In this document: positions 38,295-47,816 of the stretch, piece by piece
How positions within the stretch are numbered: position 1 is the first letter of the stretch
How the letters are laid out: the number at the start of each line of letters is the position of its first letter
From: CAIWHR01 sp963713275
Lineage (GTDB): Bacteria > Pseudomonadota > Gammaproteobacteria > Burkholderiales > Casimicrobiaceae
Reading direction: 5' to 3'
Assembly: GCA_963713275.1 (NCBI GenBank)
Contig: CAVQLG010000017.1
Location: 1 to 64,000, forward strand
Length of the DNA: 64,000 nt
Notes under the pieces: model-generated
What the model was told of the DNA's origin: nothing
The model's input: the letters and a program-made list of their open reading frames with translations, nothing else
Database searches by the model: none
Made by a program: the position numbers and the translations under genes

Positions 38295-38867
38295 ATGACC
38301 TCCGACCCCGCTGCGCGCGCGGCGTCCGCCTCGCCGTCGGCCTGGATCGTTCGCTTCACCGCGCTGCTGCAACCGGGGGCGCGGGTGCTGGACCTCGCCT
38401 GCGGGACCGGCCGGCACGCGCGCTGGTTCGCTCAGGCCGGGCACCCGGTGCTCGCCGTCGACCGCGACCCCGCCGCGCTGGCAGCCATCGGTGGGATGCC
38501 GGGAATCCACACCCAACAGCTCGATCTCGAAGCGGGCGCCTGGCCGCTCGCCGGCGAGCGCTTCGGGGCGATCGTGGTCTGCCATTACCTGCACCGGCCG
38601 ATCCTCCCGGCGCTCGCCGATGCGCTGGCGGCGGACGGCGTCCTCCTCTACGAGACGTACGCCAGCGGCCACGAGCTCCACGGCCGACCGTCGAATCCCG
38701 CGTTCCTGCTGGCCGAGAACGAGCTCCTCGACGCGTTCGGGGCGACGCTGCGGATCGTCGCCTTCGAGCAGGGACGCGTGCGCCGCACCGAGCGGGACTG
38801 CGTGCTGCAGCGAATCGCGGCCGTGGGCCGGGGACGGCCCTGGCCGCCGGCGCTGCCCGCGGCCTGA
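38295..38867 (+). CDS. Class I SAM-dependent methyltransferase
   Basis: A 190-residue protein with motif I VLDLACGTGRHARWF, an acidic motif II ending (LAVDRDPAAL), and IVVCHYLHRPILPAL. It is close to TehB/SmtA-like small methyltransferases, but no substrate can be assigned. It stands between clpB and dapA in the same direction, 79 bases after clpB. Confidence 0.85.
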   Translation: MTSDPAARAASASPSAWIVRFTALLQPGARVLDLACGTGRHARWFAQAGHPVLAVDRDPAALAAIGGMPGIHTQQLDLEAGAWPLAGERFGAIVVCHYLHRPILPALADALAADGVLLYETYASGHELHGRPSNPAFLLAENELLDAFGATLRIVAFEQGRVRRTERDCVLQRIAAVGRGRPWPPALPAA

Positions 38868-39078
38868 GCGCCTGCACGCAGAGCGTCCCGGGGCGGACGG
38901 GATGCTCGGCGCGAGCGCAGGACGAGAGGAGGTCTCGGGACCGGCGAGGGAGCAACGGCACAGGCGGCCCGCGCTCGACGTGCTCGCTGCTTCCGGCAGC
39001 GCGCCACGACATCGTGCGCCGTCCGACGCTGCCCCTGCCACGGCGGCCCGGGTCCGCTCGGGCGCCGAGCGAATCGGG

Positions 39079-39084
39079 TAGAAT
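39079..39084 (+). promoter_or_regulatory. Minus-10 box TAGAAT upstream of dapA
   Basis: TAGAAT within GGGTAGAATGACCG, 32 bases before the dapA ATG. No good minus-35 is visible. Confidence 0.35.
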
Positions 39085-39116
39085 GACCGATTGGTTCGCC
39101 CGCCCCGGGATTGCGC

Positions 39117-40013
39117 ATGTCCTCGCCCCAACTGACCGGCAGCATCGTCGCGATCGTGACCCCCATGCACGAAGACGGGGCGCTCGACTTCGGCGCGCTG
39201 GCGCACCTGATCGAGTTCCACATCGACAGCGGAACCTCGGGCGTGGTGATCGTCGGCACGACGGGCGAGTCGCCGACCGTCGACTACGACGAGCACTGCC
39301 TGCTGATCAAGAGCGCCGTCGAGCTCGTCCGGGGCCGGATTCCGGTGATCGCCGGCACGGGAGCCAACTCGACGTCCGAGGCGGTCGAGCTCACCGCCTA
39401 CGCCAAGGAGGTCGGCGCCGCGGCCTGCCTGTCGGTGGTTCCGTACTACAACAAGCCGACGCAGGAAGGCTTGTACCGGCATTTCCGGACGATCGCCGAG
39501 CGCGTCGACCTGCCGCTCATCCTCTACAACGTGCCGGGGCGCACCGTGGCTGACCTCGCGAACGACACGGTGCTGCGGCTGACCGAGGTCCCCGGGATCG
39601 CCGGGATCAAGGACGCGACCTCGGACATGGCGCGCCACATCGAACTCCTGCGTCGCCTGCCCCCGCAACGAAGCTTCGCGTTCTACTCCGGCAACGACGA
39701 CACGGCGTTGCCGTACATCCTGCTCGGTGGCCACGGCGTCATCTCGGTCACCGCCAACGTCGCGCCGCGGCTGGTGGCCGAAATGTGCAGGGCGGCTCTG
39801 ACGGGCGACCTGCCGACGGCACGCAGGCTCAACAACCGGCTGATGCCGCTCAATACGCGCCTCTTCGTCGAGGCGAACCCGATCCCAGTCAAGTGGGCGC
39901 TGGCCGAGATGGGGCTCATCGGACCCGGGTTGCGGCTGCCGCTCGTGCCGCTCGCGCAGTTGCAGCACGCGGTGGTGCGTGCCGCGCTGCGCGAAGCCGG
40001 CGTGCTCGGCTGA
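39117..40013 (+). CDS. dapA: 4-hydroxy-tetrahydrodipicolinate synthase
   Basis: A 298-residue Schiff-base aldolase that condenses pyruvate with aspartate semialdehyde in the lysine/diaminopimelate pathway. The active lysine is K165 in AGIKDATSD, the catalytic tyrosine is Y137 in LYNVPGRT, and VGTTGESPT at residues 46-54 binds pyruvate. ATG 39117 is preferred over the TTG two codons earlier. bamC follows after 19 bases, a classic dapA-bamC (dapX) arrangement. Confidence 0.95.
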   Translation: MSSPQLTGSIVAIVTPMHEDGALDFGALAHLIEFHIDSGTSGVVIVGTTGESPTVDYDEHCLLIKSAVELVRGRIPVIAGTGANSTSEAVELTAYAKEVGAAACLSVVPYYNKPTQEGLYRHFRTIAERVDLPLILYNVPGRTVADLANDTVLRLTEVPGIAGIKDATSDMARHIELLRRLPPQRSFAFYSGNDDTALPYILLGGHGVISVTANVAPRLVAEMCRAALTGDLPTARRLNNRLMPLNTRLFVEANPIPVKWALAEMGLIGPGLRLPLVPLAQLQHAVVRAALREAGVLG

Positions 40014-40032
40014 TTCCTGGAAGGCTCCCCGC

Positions 40033-41175
40033 ATGCATGTCCTGAAGCTGTTGGCGTTGGCGCGAGCGCTCCTGCTCGCCGCAGTCGGCGTGGTCGCGCT
40101 GGGCGGCTGCTCGTCGATGTCGACTTCGCTGGGCAAGAAGATCGATTACAAGTCGACGGCGGTGGCGCCGGCGCTGGAACTGCCGCCGGACCTCAGGTCG
40201 CCGCAATACGACGATCGCTACAACGTCGCCACGGCGTCGGCGGTCGCCGCCACGCGCGACGCGGCGCGGCCCAAGACGGCCGACCAGATCGCCCCGATCG
40301 CGACCGCGAACGCGCGCATCGTCCGCAGCGGCCCGGACCGCTGGCTCGTCGTCAAGGCGACGCCGGAGCAGGTCTGGAACACGATCTACCGGTTCTGGAT
40401 CGACATCGGTTTCGCGATCGCCGTCGACCAGCCGTTGATCGGGGTGATGGAGACCGACTGGGCCGAGAACCGCGCCGACCTGCCGGTCGACGCGGTGCGC
40501 AGCCTGCTCGGCAGGTTTTCCGACATCCTGTACACGACCTACCGCCGCGACAAGTTCCGCACGCGCGTCGAGCGTGGCACGGAGCCCGGCACCGTCGACA
40601 TCTACGTGACGCACCGCGCCGCCGAGCAGATGCCCACCGCCATCAGCGGCACCGCGCCGGTCGCGTTCGCGTGGACCGTGTTGCCGCCGAATCCGGGGCT
40701 CGAGGCCGAGATCCTCACCCGCATGCTGGTGCGTTTCGGCGCCGAGGAGAACGCCGCGAGCGCCGACGTCGCGCAGGCGCTCACCCCGGTGGCGGGTACC
40801 GCGGCGGACCGGGCGCGGCTTGCCAAGGCCGCCGACGGCACCGCAGTGATCGAGGTCGACGACAGTTTCAGCCGCACCTGGCGGCGCGTGGGGCTGGCGC
40901 TCGACCGGATCGGGTTCACCGTCGTCGATCGCGATCGCACCGGCGGCGTGTATTACGTTCGCTACGCCGACCCCGATACGGCCAAGGTCGAGCCCTCGTG
41001 GTGGTCGAAACTGCAGTTCTGGAAGGACACCTCCGAGAAGCCCGAGCAATACCAGATCGTCGTGGCCGGCGGGGAGGTCAAGAGCACGGTGGTCGTGCGC
41101 AACGCCGACGCAACCCCCGCGCGCGGCGTCAACGCAGAGAAGATCCTCTCGCTCATCGGCGACCAGCTCAAGTAG
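40033..41175 (+). CDS. bamC: Outer membrane assembly lipoprotein BamC
   Basis: A 380-residue lipoprotein (VALGGC, lipidation at C26) of the BAM complex that inserts beta-barrel proteins in the outer membrane. After an unstructured N-terminal stretch (KIDYKSTAVAPALELPPDL, the part that contacts BamD in E. coli) come two helix-grip domains around residues 100-220 and 275-375. The dapA-bamC gene order supports the call even though sequence conservation in BamC is low. Confidence 0.88.
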   Translation: MHVLKLLALARALLLAAVGVVALGGCSSMSTSLGKKIDYKSTAVAPALELPPDLRSPQYDDRYNVATASAVAATRDAARPKTADQIAPIATANARIVRSGPDRWLVVKATPEQVWNTIYRFWIDIGFAIAVDQPLIGVMETDWAENRADLPVDAVRSLLGRFSDILYTTYRRDKFRTRVERGTEPGTVDIYVTHRAAEQMPTAISGTAPVAFAWTVLPPNPGLEAEILTRMLVRFGAEENAASADVAQALTPVAGTAADRARLAKAADGTAVIEVDDSFSRTWRRVGLALDRIGFTVVDRDRTGGVYYVRYADPDTAKVEPSWWSKLQFWKDTSEKPEQYQIVVAGGEVKSTVVVRNADATPARGVNAEKILSLIGDQLK

Positions 41176-41186
41176 CGTCGTTCGCA

Positions 41187-41951
41187 ATGCGGTTCGGTTC
41201 GTTGGGCAGCGGCAGCGAGGGCAACGGCCTCGTGGTCGAGGCTGGCTGCACCCGGGTGCTGATCGATTGCGGCTTCGGCCTGCGTGACACGGCCTTCCGG
41301 CTCGGTCGGCTGGGCCTCGAGCCGCGGGCACTGACGGCGATCCTGGTGACGCACGAGCATTCCGACCACGTCGGCGGGGTGGCGGCGTTCGCCGGCCGGC
41401 ACGGCATCGCCGTCTGGGGTTCGTTCGGCACGCTGGCCGCCGCGGCGCAAAAGCTCGCGGGCATCGGCGCCGTGCACGCGTTCGACAGCCACGCCGCGTT
41501 CGCCATGGGCGATATCGAGGTCACGCCGGTCCCGGTGCCGCACGACGCCCGCGAGCCGACGCAATTCGTGCTCGGCGACGGCGCCGCGCGCCTGGGCGTG
41601 CTGACCGATCTCGGCGTGAGCACGCCGCACGTCGAACGCTGCGTGACCGGTTGCGACGCGCTGGTGCTCGAAGCCAACCACTGCCTCGACCTGCTCGCGG
41701 AGAGCGACTACCCGTACCCGCTCAAGCAGCGCATCGCGGGCCGACTCGGTCACCTCGACAACCTGAGCTCCGCGGCACTGCTCGCCCGCATCGACACGCG
41801 GCGGCTCAAGCACGTCGTCGCGGCCCATCTGTCGCAGCAGAACAACACGCCCGAAAGGGCGCGGGCCGCGCTGGCCGACGCGTTGGGCTGCACCGGCGAC
41901 TGGATCGGCGTGGCCGACCAGGCGGAAGGGTTCGGCTGGCGCGACCTCTGA
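41187..41951 (+). CDS. MBL-fold metallo-hydrolase (YycJ/WalJ-like)
   Basis: A 254-residue metallo-beta-lactamase-fold protein. The metal motif THEHSDH is at residues 55-61 (H56, H58, D60, H61). Downstream histidines are in VPHDAREP, LEANHCLDL and AAHLSQQNNTP. The start MRFGSLGSGSEGNGLVVEA is typical of WalJ-type proteins, which have exonuclease-like activity in some species. It sits between bamC and purC as in many betaproteobacteria. Confidence 0.88.
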   Translation: MRFGSLGSGSEGNGLVVEAGCTRVLIDCGFGLRDTAFRLGRLGLEPRALTAILVTHEHSDHVGGVAAFAGRHGIAVWGSFGTLAAAAQKLAGIGAVHAFDSHAAFAMGDIEVTPVPVPHDAREPTQFVLGDGAARLGVLTDLGVSTPHVERCVTGCDALVLEANHCLDLLAESDYPYPLKQRIAGRLGHLDNLSSAALLARIDTRRLKHVVAAHLSQQNNTPERARAALADALGCTGDWIGVADQAEGFGWRDL

Positions 41952-41963
41952 CGGAGATCATCC

Positions 41964-42687
41964 ATGGAAAAGCGGCAGGAGCTGTACAAGGGCAAGGCGA
42001 AGACGGTATACGCGACCGACGACGCGCATCGGCTGATCATGCATTACCGCGACGACGTGTCCGCGTTCGACGGGGCCAAGCTCGCCCGGCTCGAACGCAA
42101 AGGCGAGACCAACAACAGGATCAATGCCTACGTGATGGGCAAGCTGGCGGCGGCGGGCGTGCCGACGCACTTCGTCGCGCTCCTGAACGAACGCGAATCG
42201 CTGGTCAAGGCGATGCAGATGCTCCCGGTCGAGTGCGTCGTGCGCAACGTTTGCGCCGGGTCGATGGCCAAGCGCTACGGCGTTGCCGAGGGAACGCCGC
42301 TGCTCCGAGCCGATCTTCGAGTTCTTCCTGAAGAGCGACGCGCTGCACGACCCGCTGTGCAACGACGATCACATCCGCGTGCTCGGATGGGCGACGGCGC
42401 GCGAGATCGACGAAATGAAGGCGCTCACCCATCGCGTCAATGGCGTGCTGAAGCCGCTGTTCGCGGCCGCCGGCATCGATCTCGTCGACTACAAGCTCGA
42501 GTTCGGCCATCCGACCGAGGACCCGCGGGGGCCGCTCGTGTTGGGGGACGAGTTCACTCCCGACGGCTGCCGGCTCTGGGACGCGAAGACCGGCGAGAAG
42601 CTCGACAAGGACCGCTTCCGGCGCGACCTGGGCGGCGTGATCGAGCACTACCGGGAAGTGGCGCGCCGCATCGGCGCCCCGCTGTAG
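41964..42687 (+). pseudogene. purC: SAICAR synthetase (purC) with one +1 frame break
   Basis: This is the purine-pathway enzyme that joins CAIR and aspartate. The first 114 codons (EKRQELYKGKAKTVY, MLPVECVVRNVCAGS, EGTPL) and the rest (SEPIFEFFLKSDALHDPL, then GIDLVDYKLEFG, DEFTPDGCRLWD, GGVIEHYREVARR) are both highly conserved but one base out of register at about 42300. CTG-C-TCC-GAG carries one extra base. Total corrected length, about 240 residues, is normal. Because purC is rarely dispensable and the rest is perfect, a sequencing insertion is more likely than a real mutation. GGAG lies ahead of the ATG at 41964. Confidence 0.9.
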
Positions 42688-42809
42688 GCGGGGGCGCAAG
42701 CTGCGAGTCCCTGCGCCGCGACCTGCCTCGCGCGTCGGGGTGCGCGCATGGCCCCGGCGCGCCGCCTTGCGCCGCGGCAGCGTCCGCCAGGAGGCAGTCC
42801 GCGCCGCGG

Positions 42810-43331
42810 TCACAGCCCGAGCGTGGTGGCGGTGAGGCCGGGCTCGCCGGTGGCCCAGATCTCCTCGTAGCGATCGATCAGCGGGCGCGCCTCCTGCGGC
42901 GCGTCGATGGCGAGTTCGGCCCGCGGGTGGTCGATGTGGAAGCGGTGCAGGTAATGGCGGTCGTCGACGATCAGCAGCGGATCGGCCGCCCCGCGGGCCT
43001 CGGGGCCCGTCCGGCAGAGCGTGATCGCGTGGCTGAACCGGCGCAGCAGCTCGCGAAGCCGGGGCGCCGACGTCTCCATCCAGCGCGGATCGTGGACGAT
43101 GATCTGGAGCCTCGCGTGACGCGACGCGCGCAGGAACGCCGCCAGCCCCTGGGCACGCAGCGGCTGGTTCCAGCCGGTCTCGGCCAGGCTCACGTCGAAC
43201 ACGCGGACCGAGGTTCGGGCGAGCCCGATCAGGCGGTCGATCGCCGCGACCTGCGCCGCCACACTCGCCAGCCGCTCGATGTGCGGCGCCGGCGCACCGG
43301 GGTCAGCCGGAGTCGGGGGCGAGGTAGCCAT
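42810..43331 (-). CDS. DUF7931 family protein
   Basis: A 173-residue protein without signal peptide. Its fold suggests a truncated phospholipase D-like domain (DRLIGLARTSVRVFDVSL, RLQIIVHDPRWMETSAPRLREL, LLIVDDRHYLHRFHIDHPRA), but no HKD motif is seen, so it is probably not a nuclease. DUF7931 is a lineage-specific betaproteobacterial family. It starts 29 bases inside the end of the L16 hydroxylase gene, so the two are coupled. Confidence 0.75.
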   Translation of the reverse strand: MATSPPTPADPGAPAPHIERLASVAAQVAAIDRLIGLARTSVRVFDVSLAETGWNQPLRAQGLAAFLRASRHARLQIIVHDPRWMETSAPRLRELLRRFSHAITLCRTGPEARGAADPLLIVDDRHYLHRFHIDHPRAELAIDAPQEARPLIDRYEEIWATGEPGLTATTLGL

Positions 43332-44493
43332 CGCAGTACCACTGGTGAAGCAGCTCGACGCACGCCGGCGGCAGCGCCGGCACGGCGGCGGCAGGAAGCG
43401 CCCGATCGTTCGCGAGCCGGCGCAGCGCGGCGGCACCGCTTTGCGGCCAGTCGAGCGCGCTGCCGTTCACGTACAGCTGGCCGTCGTCGTAGAGGAGCTG
43501 CGTGCGCCGGTCGAGCCGCAGGCCGCGCCGCGCCGCGGCGCGGGCGAACGCGGACTGCGGCAGCCGGTGCTGTGGCGGGTCGAAGAACACGGTGGGCTTG
43601 GGTTCGGAGAGCCAGCAGCCGAGGAAGCGCGCGACCGTCGCCACGTTCCAGCGCAGACGCGCGAGCTCACGCGCGCAGGCGTCGCGCATGCGCGCCCCAA
43701 CGCGCGCCGGCTCGCGGGTCGGCGCGAGGTCGGGGTCGGCGTAGCGGCCGGGCAGGTCGATCCGGTCGCGCAGGAAGTCGAGGAACGCAGCGGCGAGTTC
43801 GTCGATGCTCGCGGCACGAAAGCCGATCGAATAAGTCGTGCAGGCATCGACGGCGACGCCGTCGTGCGCGAACTGCGGTGGCAGATAGAGCATGTCACCG
43901 GGCGCGAGGATCTCGTCGCAGGCGGGCTTGAACCGCCGCAGGATCTTGACCGGCAGCCCGGGCCGCAGTGCGAGGTCGCGCTGCGGGCCGTACCGCCAGC
44001 GGCGGCGCCCGAAGCCCTGCAGCAGAAACACGTCGTACGAGTCGAAATGGGGGCCGACACCGCCACCGGGGGCCGCGTAACTCACCATCAGGTCGTCGAG
44101 CCTGGCGTACGGCAGGAAGGCGAACTCGCGCAGGAGCGCGTCGGCAGGCGCCGAGTGCAGGTTCACGCCCTGCACCAGCAGTGTCCAGTCGCGCGCGGGC
44201 AGGCGGCGGAAGTCGCTGCGCCGGAACGGCCCCTGGACGAAGCTCCAGTGCGCGCCGTCGCGCACGACGAGGCGTGATTCGACGTCGTCGCGCAGCGCCA
44301 GCGCCTTGAGCTCCGCGGCCGTGAACAGACCCGCGACGCCTGGCCGCGCTGCGCGCACGAGCAGCGCCTCCTTGTGCCAGAATCCGCGCAGAAAGGCCCG
44401 CGCGCTGCGCCCGCCGAGGAGTGCGCAGCGGGGGTCGCGGCCGCGCGACGGGCGGACGGCCGCGGCGGGCGACCGGGTGGACGGCGCGGGCAT
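43303..44493 (-). CDS. roxA: Ribosomal protein L16 arginine hydroxylase (RoxA/YcfD type)
   Basis: A 396-residue JmjC-type 2-oxoglutarate/iron oxygenase that hydroxylates an arginine of ribosomal protein L16. The iron triad is visible as H149-x-D151 in GPHFDSYD and H209 in PPQFAHDG. The preceding APGDMLYLPP is typical, and a C-terminal winged-helix-like part follows. The start at 44493 gives the normal length; frames further upstream are not protein-like. It is followed by an overlapping DUF7931 gene and is divergent from slyD. Confidence 0.85.
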   Translation of the reverse strand: MPAPSTRSPAAAVRPSRGRDPRCALLGGRSARAFLRGFWHKEALLVRAARPGVAGLFTAAELKALALRDDVESRLVVRDGAHWSFVQGPFRRSDFRRLPARDWTLLVQGVNLHSAPADALLREFAFLPYARLDDLMVSYAAPGGGVGPHFDSYDVFLLQGFGRRRWRYGPQRDLALRPGLPVKILRRFKPACDEILAPGDMLYLPPQFAHDGVAVDACTTYSIGFRAASIDELAAAFLDFLRDRIDLPGRYADPDLAPTREPARVGARMRDACARELARLRWNVATVARFLGCWLSEPKPTVFFDPPQHRLPQSAFARAAARRGLRLDRRTQLLYDDGQLYVNGSALDWPQSGAAALRRLANDRALPAAAVPALPPACVELLHQWYCDGYLAPDSG

Positions 44494-44638
44494 GCAGCCA
44501 TTATAGCGATGGGGTCGCCGAGGCGGCGTTGCGCCCGCCGGGCTACAATGTCGCGTGCCCTCGCTGGCGTCCGGCTGGCGCCTTCGTCGCGCGCGTCGCC
44601 CGTCGCCCCTGTCGTCCCTACCCGCTTCGGAACCCACC

Positions 44639-45130
44639 ATGAACGTCTTCGCCAACACCGTCGTCACCCTCACTTTCCAGCTCTACGACGGCGACGGCAC
44701 GTTGCTCGAAGAGACCGACGGGCCGATCGCCTATCTGCACGGCGGGCACTCGGGAATCCTGCCCAAGCTCGAGGAAGCCCTGACGCACAAGGTGGAGGGC
44801 GACGCGGTGTCGGTGACGATCGAACCCGGTGATGCCTTCGGCGATTACGACCCGGACCTCGTCAGGATCGAGTCCCTCGACCGGCTTCCCGCCGAAGTCG
44901 AGGTGGGCATGCAGTTCGAGGCCTATGCCGATCCCGACGACCCGGAGGGTTCCGGCGTCGTCTTCACCGTCACCGACATCGCCGAGGGCAAGGCGGTGCT
45001 GGACGGCAACCATCCCTGGGCCGGGAAGCTGCTGCGCTTCGACTGCCTCATTCTCGACGTGCGCCCGGCGTCGGCCGAGGAAATCGAGCACGGCCACGTC
45101 CACGACGCCGGCGGACATCACCGGCACTGA
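44639..45130 (+). CDS. slyD: FKBP-type peptidyl-prolyl isomerase SlyD
   Basis: A 163-residue isomerase and chaperone. The FKBP domain is split by an insert-in-flap chaperone domain (residues about 70-130). Motifs are LEETDGPIAYLHGGHSGILPKLEEAL and the usual end NHPWAGKLLRFDCLILDVR. The tail HGHVHDAGGHHRH is histidine-rich and could bind nickel, as in E. coli SlyD, though it is much shorter. A TACAAT box lies at 44544-44549. Confidence 0.92.
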   Translation: MNVFANTVVTLTFQLYDGDGTLLEETDGPIAYLHGGHSGILPKLEEALTHKVEGDAVSVTIEPGDAFGDYDPDLVRIESLDRLPAEVEVGMQFEAYADPDDPEGSGVVFTVTDIAEGKAVLDGNHPWAGKLLRFDCLILDVRPASAEEIEHGHVHDAGGHHRH

Positions 45131-45145
45131 CGCCCCACCGCACCG

Positions 45146-47794
45146 CTACGCCGCGGCGATTCGCTTCAATTCGTAGAGAAGCGCCAGCGCGTCGCGCGGC
45201 GCCAGCGCATCGGGGTCGAGGGCGGCGACGCGCTCGCGCAGAGCGCGCCCGGCACCGCCGTCGTCCGCGACCGGGTCGACGCTGCGGGGCGGTTCCGGCG
45301 TGGCGAAGAGGTCGGCCTGCACGTGCTGCGTCGCGGTGAACCTGTCGATGCGCGCGAGATACGCCTTGGCCCGGCGCACGACCTCGCCCGGCACGCCGGC
45401 GAGCTTGGCGACCTGCAGCCCGTAGCTGCGGCTCGCCGGGCCGTCCGCGGCCGCGTGCAGAAAGACGATGCCGTCCGCGTGCTCGACGGCGTCGAAATGG
45501 AGGTTGGCGCAGCCCTCGATCTCTGCGGGCAGCGCCGTCAGCTCGAAGTAGTGGGTGGCGAACAGCGCCAGGCTGCGGTTCTTCTCGGCAAGCTGATGGG
45601 CGATCGCCCAGGCCAGCGCCAGCCCGTCGAACGTCGACGTGCCGCGGCCGATCTCGTCGATCAGCACCAGGCTGTGCGCCGTCGCGCGATGCAGGATCGC
45701 CGCCGCCTCGGTCATCTCCACCATGAAGGTCGAGCGGCCCCCGGCGAGGTCGTCGGCGGCGCCGATGCGCGTGTGGATCGCGTCCAGCGGCCCCAGCGTT
45801 GCGGCCGCCGCGGGCACGAACGAGCCGCAGTACGCGAGCAGTGCGATCACCGCCGCCTGGCGCATGTACGTCGACTTGCCGCCCATGTTGGGCCCGGTGA
45901 CGATCAGCAGCCGGCGGTCGGGCCGCAGCACGAGGTCGTTGGGGACGAACGTTTCGACCTGACGCTCGACCACCGGATGGCGTCCGCCGCGGATGGCGAT
46001 GCCGAGGTCCGGCGCGAAGATGGGCCGCGCGAGGTCGAGCGCGAGAGCGCGCTCGGCGAAGGTCGACAGCACGTCGAGCGCGGCGATCGCCAGGGCGGCG
46101 TCCTGCAGCGCCGGGATCGCCGCCGCCAGCTCGCCGAGCAGCGACTCGTAGAGCGCTTTCTCGCGGGCGAGCGCGCGCTCCTGCGCCGACAGCGCCTTGT
46201 CCTCGAACGCCTTCAGCTCCGGCGTGATGTAGCGCTCGACGTTCTTTAGCGTCTGGCGCCGCCGGTAGTCGTCGGGAACACGCCCCGCCTGCGCGTGGCT
46301 CACTTCGATGTAGAAGCCGTGCACCCGGTTGTACTCGACCTTGAGGTTCGCGATGCCGGTGCGCGAGCGCTCGCGCGCCTCGAGGTCGACGAGGAACGCG
46401 CCGCACGTTGCGTCGATCCCGCGCAGCGCGTCGAGCTCGGCGTCGTAGCCGGCGGCGATCACTCCGCCGTCGCGCAGTTGCGCTGCCGGCTCGAGCGCGA
46501 CGGCGCGGCCGAGCAGTTCTGCCCAGCGCGCGTCGATAGCGAGCTTTGCCGCGAGCGACGCGAGCAAGGCGGGCGGGCTCTCGGGGAGGCTGGCGGACAG
46601 CGTCGGCAGCAGCACGAGCGTATCGCGCAGGCCCGCGAGATCGCGCGGGCGGGCCGAGCCGAGCGCGATGCGCGCGGCGATGCGCTCGACGTCGACCGTG
46701 CGCTTGAGTGCCTGCGCGAGCGAGCGCTGCAGGCGCGGCGCGACGACCCACGCCGCGACGCAGTCGTGCCGGGCGGCGGCGGCCTCCTGCCGGCGCAGCG
46801 GCTGCGTCAGCCATTGCCGCAGCAGCCGGCTGCCTGCCGCGGTGGCGCAGGTGTCGAGCAGCGACAGCAGCGTCGGCGCGCTCTCCCCGCGCAGGGTCGC
46901 GGTGATCTCGAGGTTGCGGCGCGTCGCGGCGTCGAGCAACAGCACGTCCGATTGCGTCTCGACGGCGAGCGAACGCACGTGCATCAGGCCCGACTGCTGC
47001 GTCGCGGACGCGTAGCCCAGGAGCGCGCCGGCGGCGCCCACGGCGAGCTCGCGATCGTCGACGCCGAAGGCGCGGAGGTCCTGGGTGCCGAAATGCCGGG
47101 CCAGCGCCCGGGTTGCGGCCGCCGGGTCGAAATGCCAGGCCGGCAGCGCCCGGGTCGGCAGCGGCGCGCCGCGCCACGGCGATGCCGTGCCTTCGGGCAG
47201 CAGGATCTCGGCCACGTCGAGCCGCTCGAGCGTCGTGCCCGCCTCCGGGGCGGGGACTTCGGCCAGCGTGAACTGCCCGGCGGCGAGGTTGAGCCACGCG
47301 AGCCCTGCGCGAAGCCGGCCGGGAAGCACGGCGACCAGCAGGCTGTCCCGCTTCGCGTCGAGCAGGTTGGCATCGGTGAGCGTGCCGGGAGTCACGACTC
47401 GCGCGACGCGCCGCTCGACCGGGCCCTTGGCCGCCGCCGGGTCGCCGAACTGCTCGCAGATCGCGACCGACTCGCCTAGACGCATGAGGCGCGCGAGGTA
47501 CTGATCCACGGCGTGGTGCGGCACGCCGGCCATCGGTATCGGCGCACCGGCGGACGCGCCGCGTGCGGTCAGCGTGAGGTCGAGCAGCCGCGCCGCGCGC
47601 TCGGCGTCGTCGAAGAACAGCTCGTAGAAGTCGCCCATCCGGTAGAACAGCAGCTTGTCCGGGTGCGCCGCTTTGAGCGCCAGGTACTGCTGCATCATCG
47701 GCGTGTGCGCGCTCAGGGCCAATGCCGCTGGCGCCGCCACGTCGCCCCGGGCGGGGTGCCCGTTCCCTTTACCGGAAGCACCCGGTCCGTTCAT
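45146..47794 (-). CDS. mutS: DNA mismatch repair protein MutS
   Basis: An 882-residue mismatch-binding ATPase. The N-terminal mismatch domain has the reader loop in LLFYRMGDFYELFFDDAE (Phe-x-Glu is FYE). The connector, lever and clamp domains follow, then the ATPase with GPNMGGKSTYMRQ, DEIGRGTSTFDG and ATHYFEL. The C-terminal dimer helix end is present (ALLYELKRIAA). The start at 47794 (MNGPGASGKGNGH) adds a short flexible tail; the core begins near residue 32. It is convergent with slyD. Confidence 0.96.
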   Translation of the reverse strand: MNGPGASGKGNGHPARGDVAAPAALALSAHTPMMQQYLALKAAHPDKLLFYRMGDFYELFFDDAERAARLLDLTLTARGASAGAPIPMAGVPHHAVDQYLARLMRLGESVAICEQFGDPAAAKGPVERRVARVVTPGTLTDANLLDAKRDSLLVAVLPGRLRAGLAWLNLAAGQFTLAEVPAPEAGTTLERLDVAEILLPEGTASPWRGAPLPTRALPAWHFDPAAATRALARHFGTQDLRAFGVDDRELAVGAAGALLGYASATQQSGLMHVRSLAVETQSDVLLLDAATRRNLEITATLRGESAPTLLSLLDTCATAAGSRLLRQWLTQPLRRQEAAAARHDCVAAWVVAPRLQRSLAQALKRTVDVERIAARIALGSARPRDLAGLRDTLVLLPTLSASLPESPPALLASLAAKLAIDARWAELLGRAVALEPAAQLRDGGVIAAGYDAELDALRGIDATCGAFLVDLEARERSRTGIANLKVEYNRVHGFYIEVSHAQAGRVPDDYRRRQTLKNVERYITPELKAFEDKALSAQERALAREKALYESLLGELAAAIPALQDAALAIAALDVLSTFAERALALDLARPIFAPDLGIAIRGGRHPVVERQVETFVPNDLVLRPDRRLLIVTGPNMGGKSTYMRQAAVIALLAYCGSFVPAAAATLGPLDAIHTRIGAADDLAGGRSTFMVEMTEAAAILHRATAHSLVLIDEIGRGTSTFDGLALAWAIAHQLAEKNRSLALFATHYFELTALPAEIEGCANLHFDAVEHADGIVFLHAAADGPASRSYGLQVAKLAGVPGEVVRRAKAYLARIDRFTATQHVQADLFATPEPPRSVDPVADDGGAGRALRERVAALDPDALAPRDALALLYELKRIAAA

Positions 47795-47816
47795 CCGCGC
47801 GCCCGACTCCTGGTGG

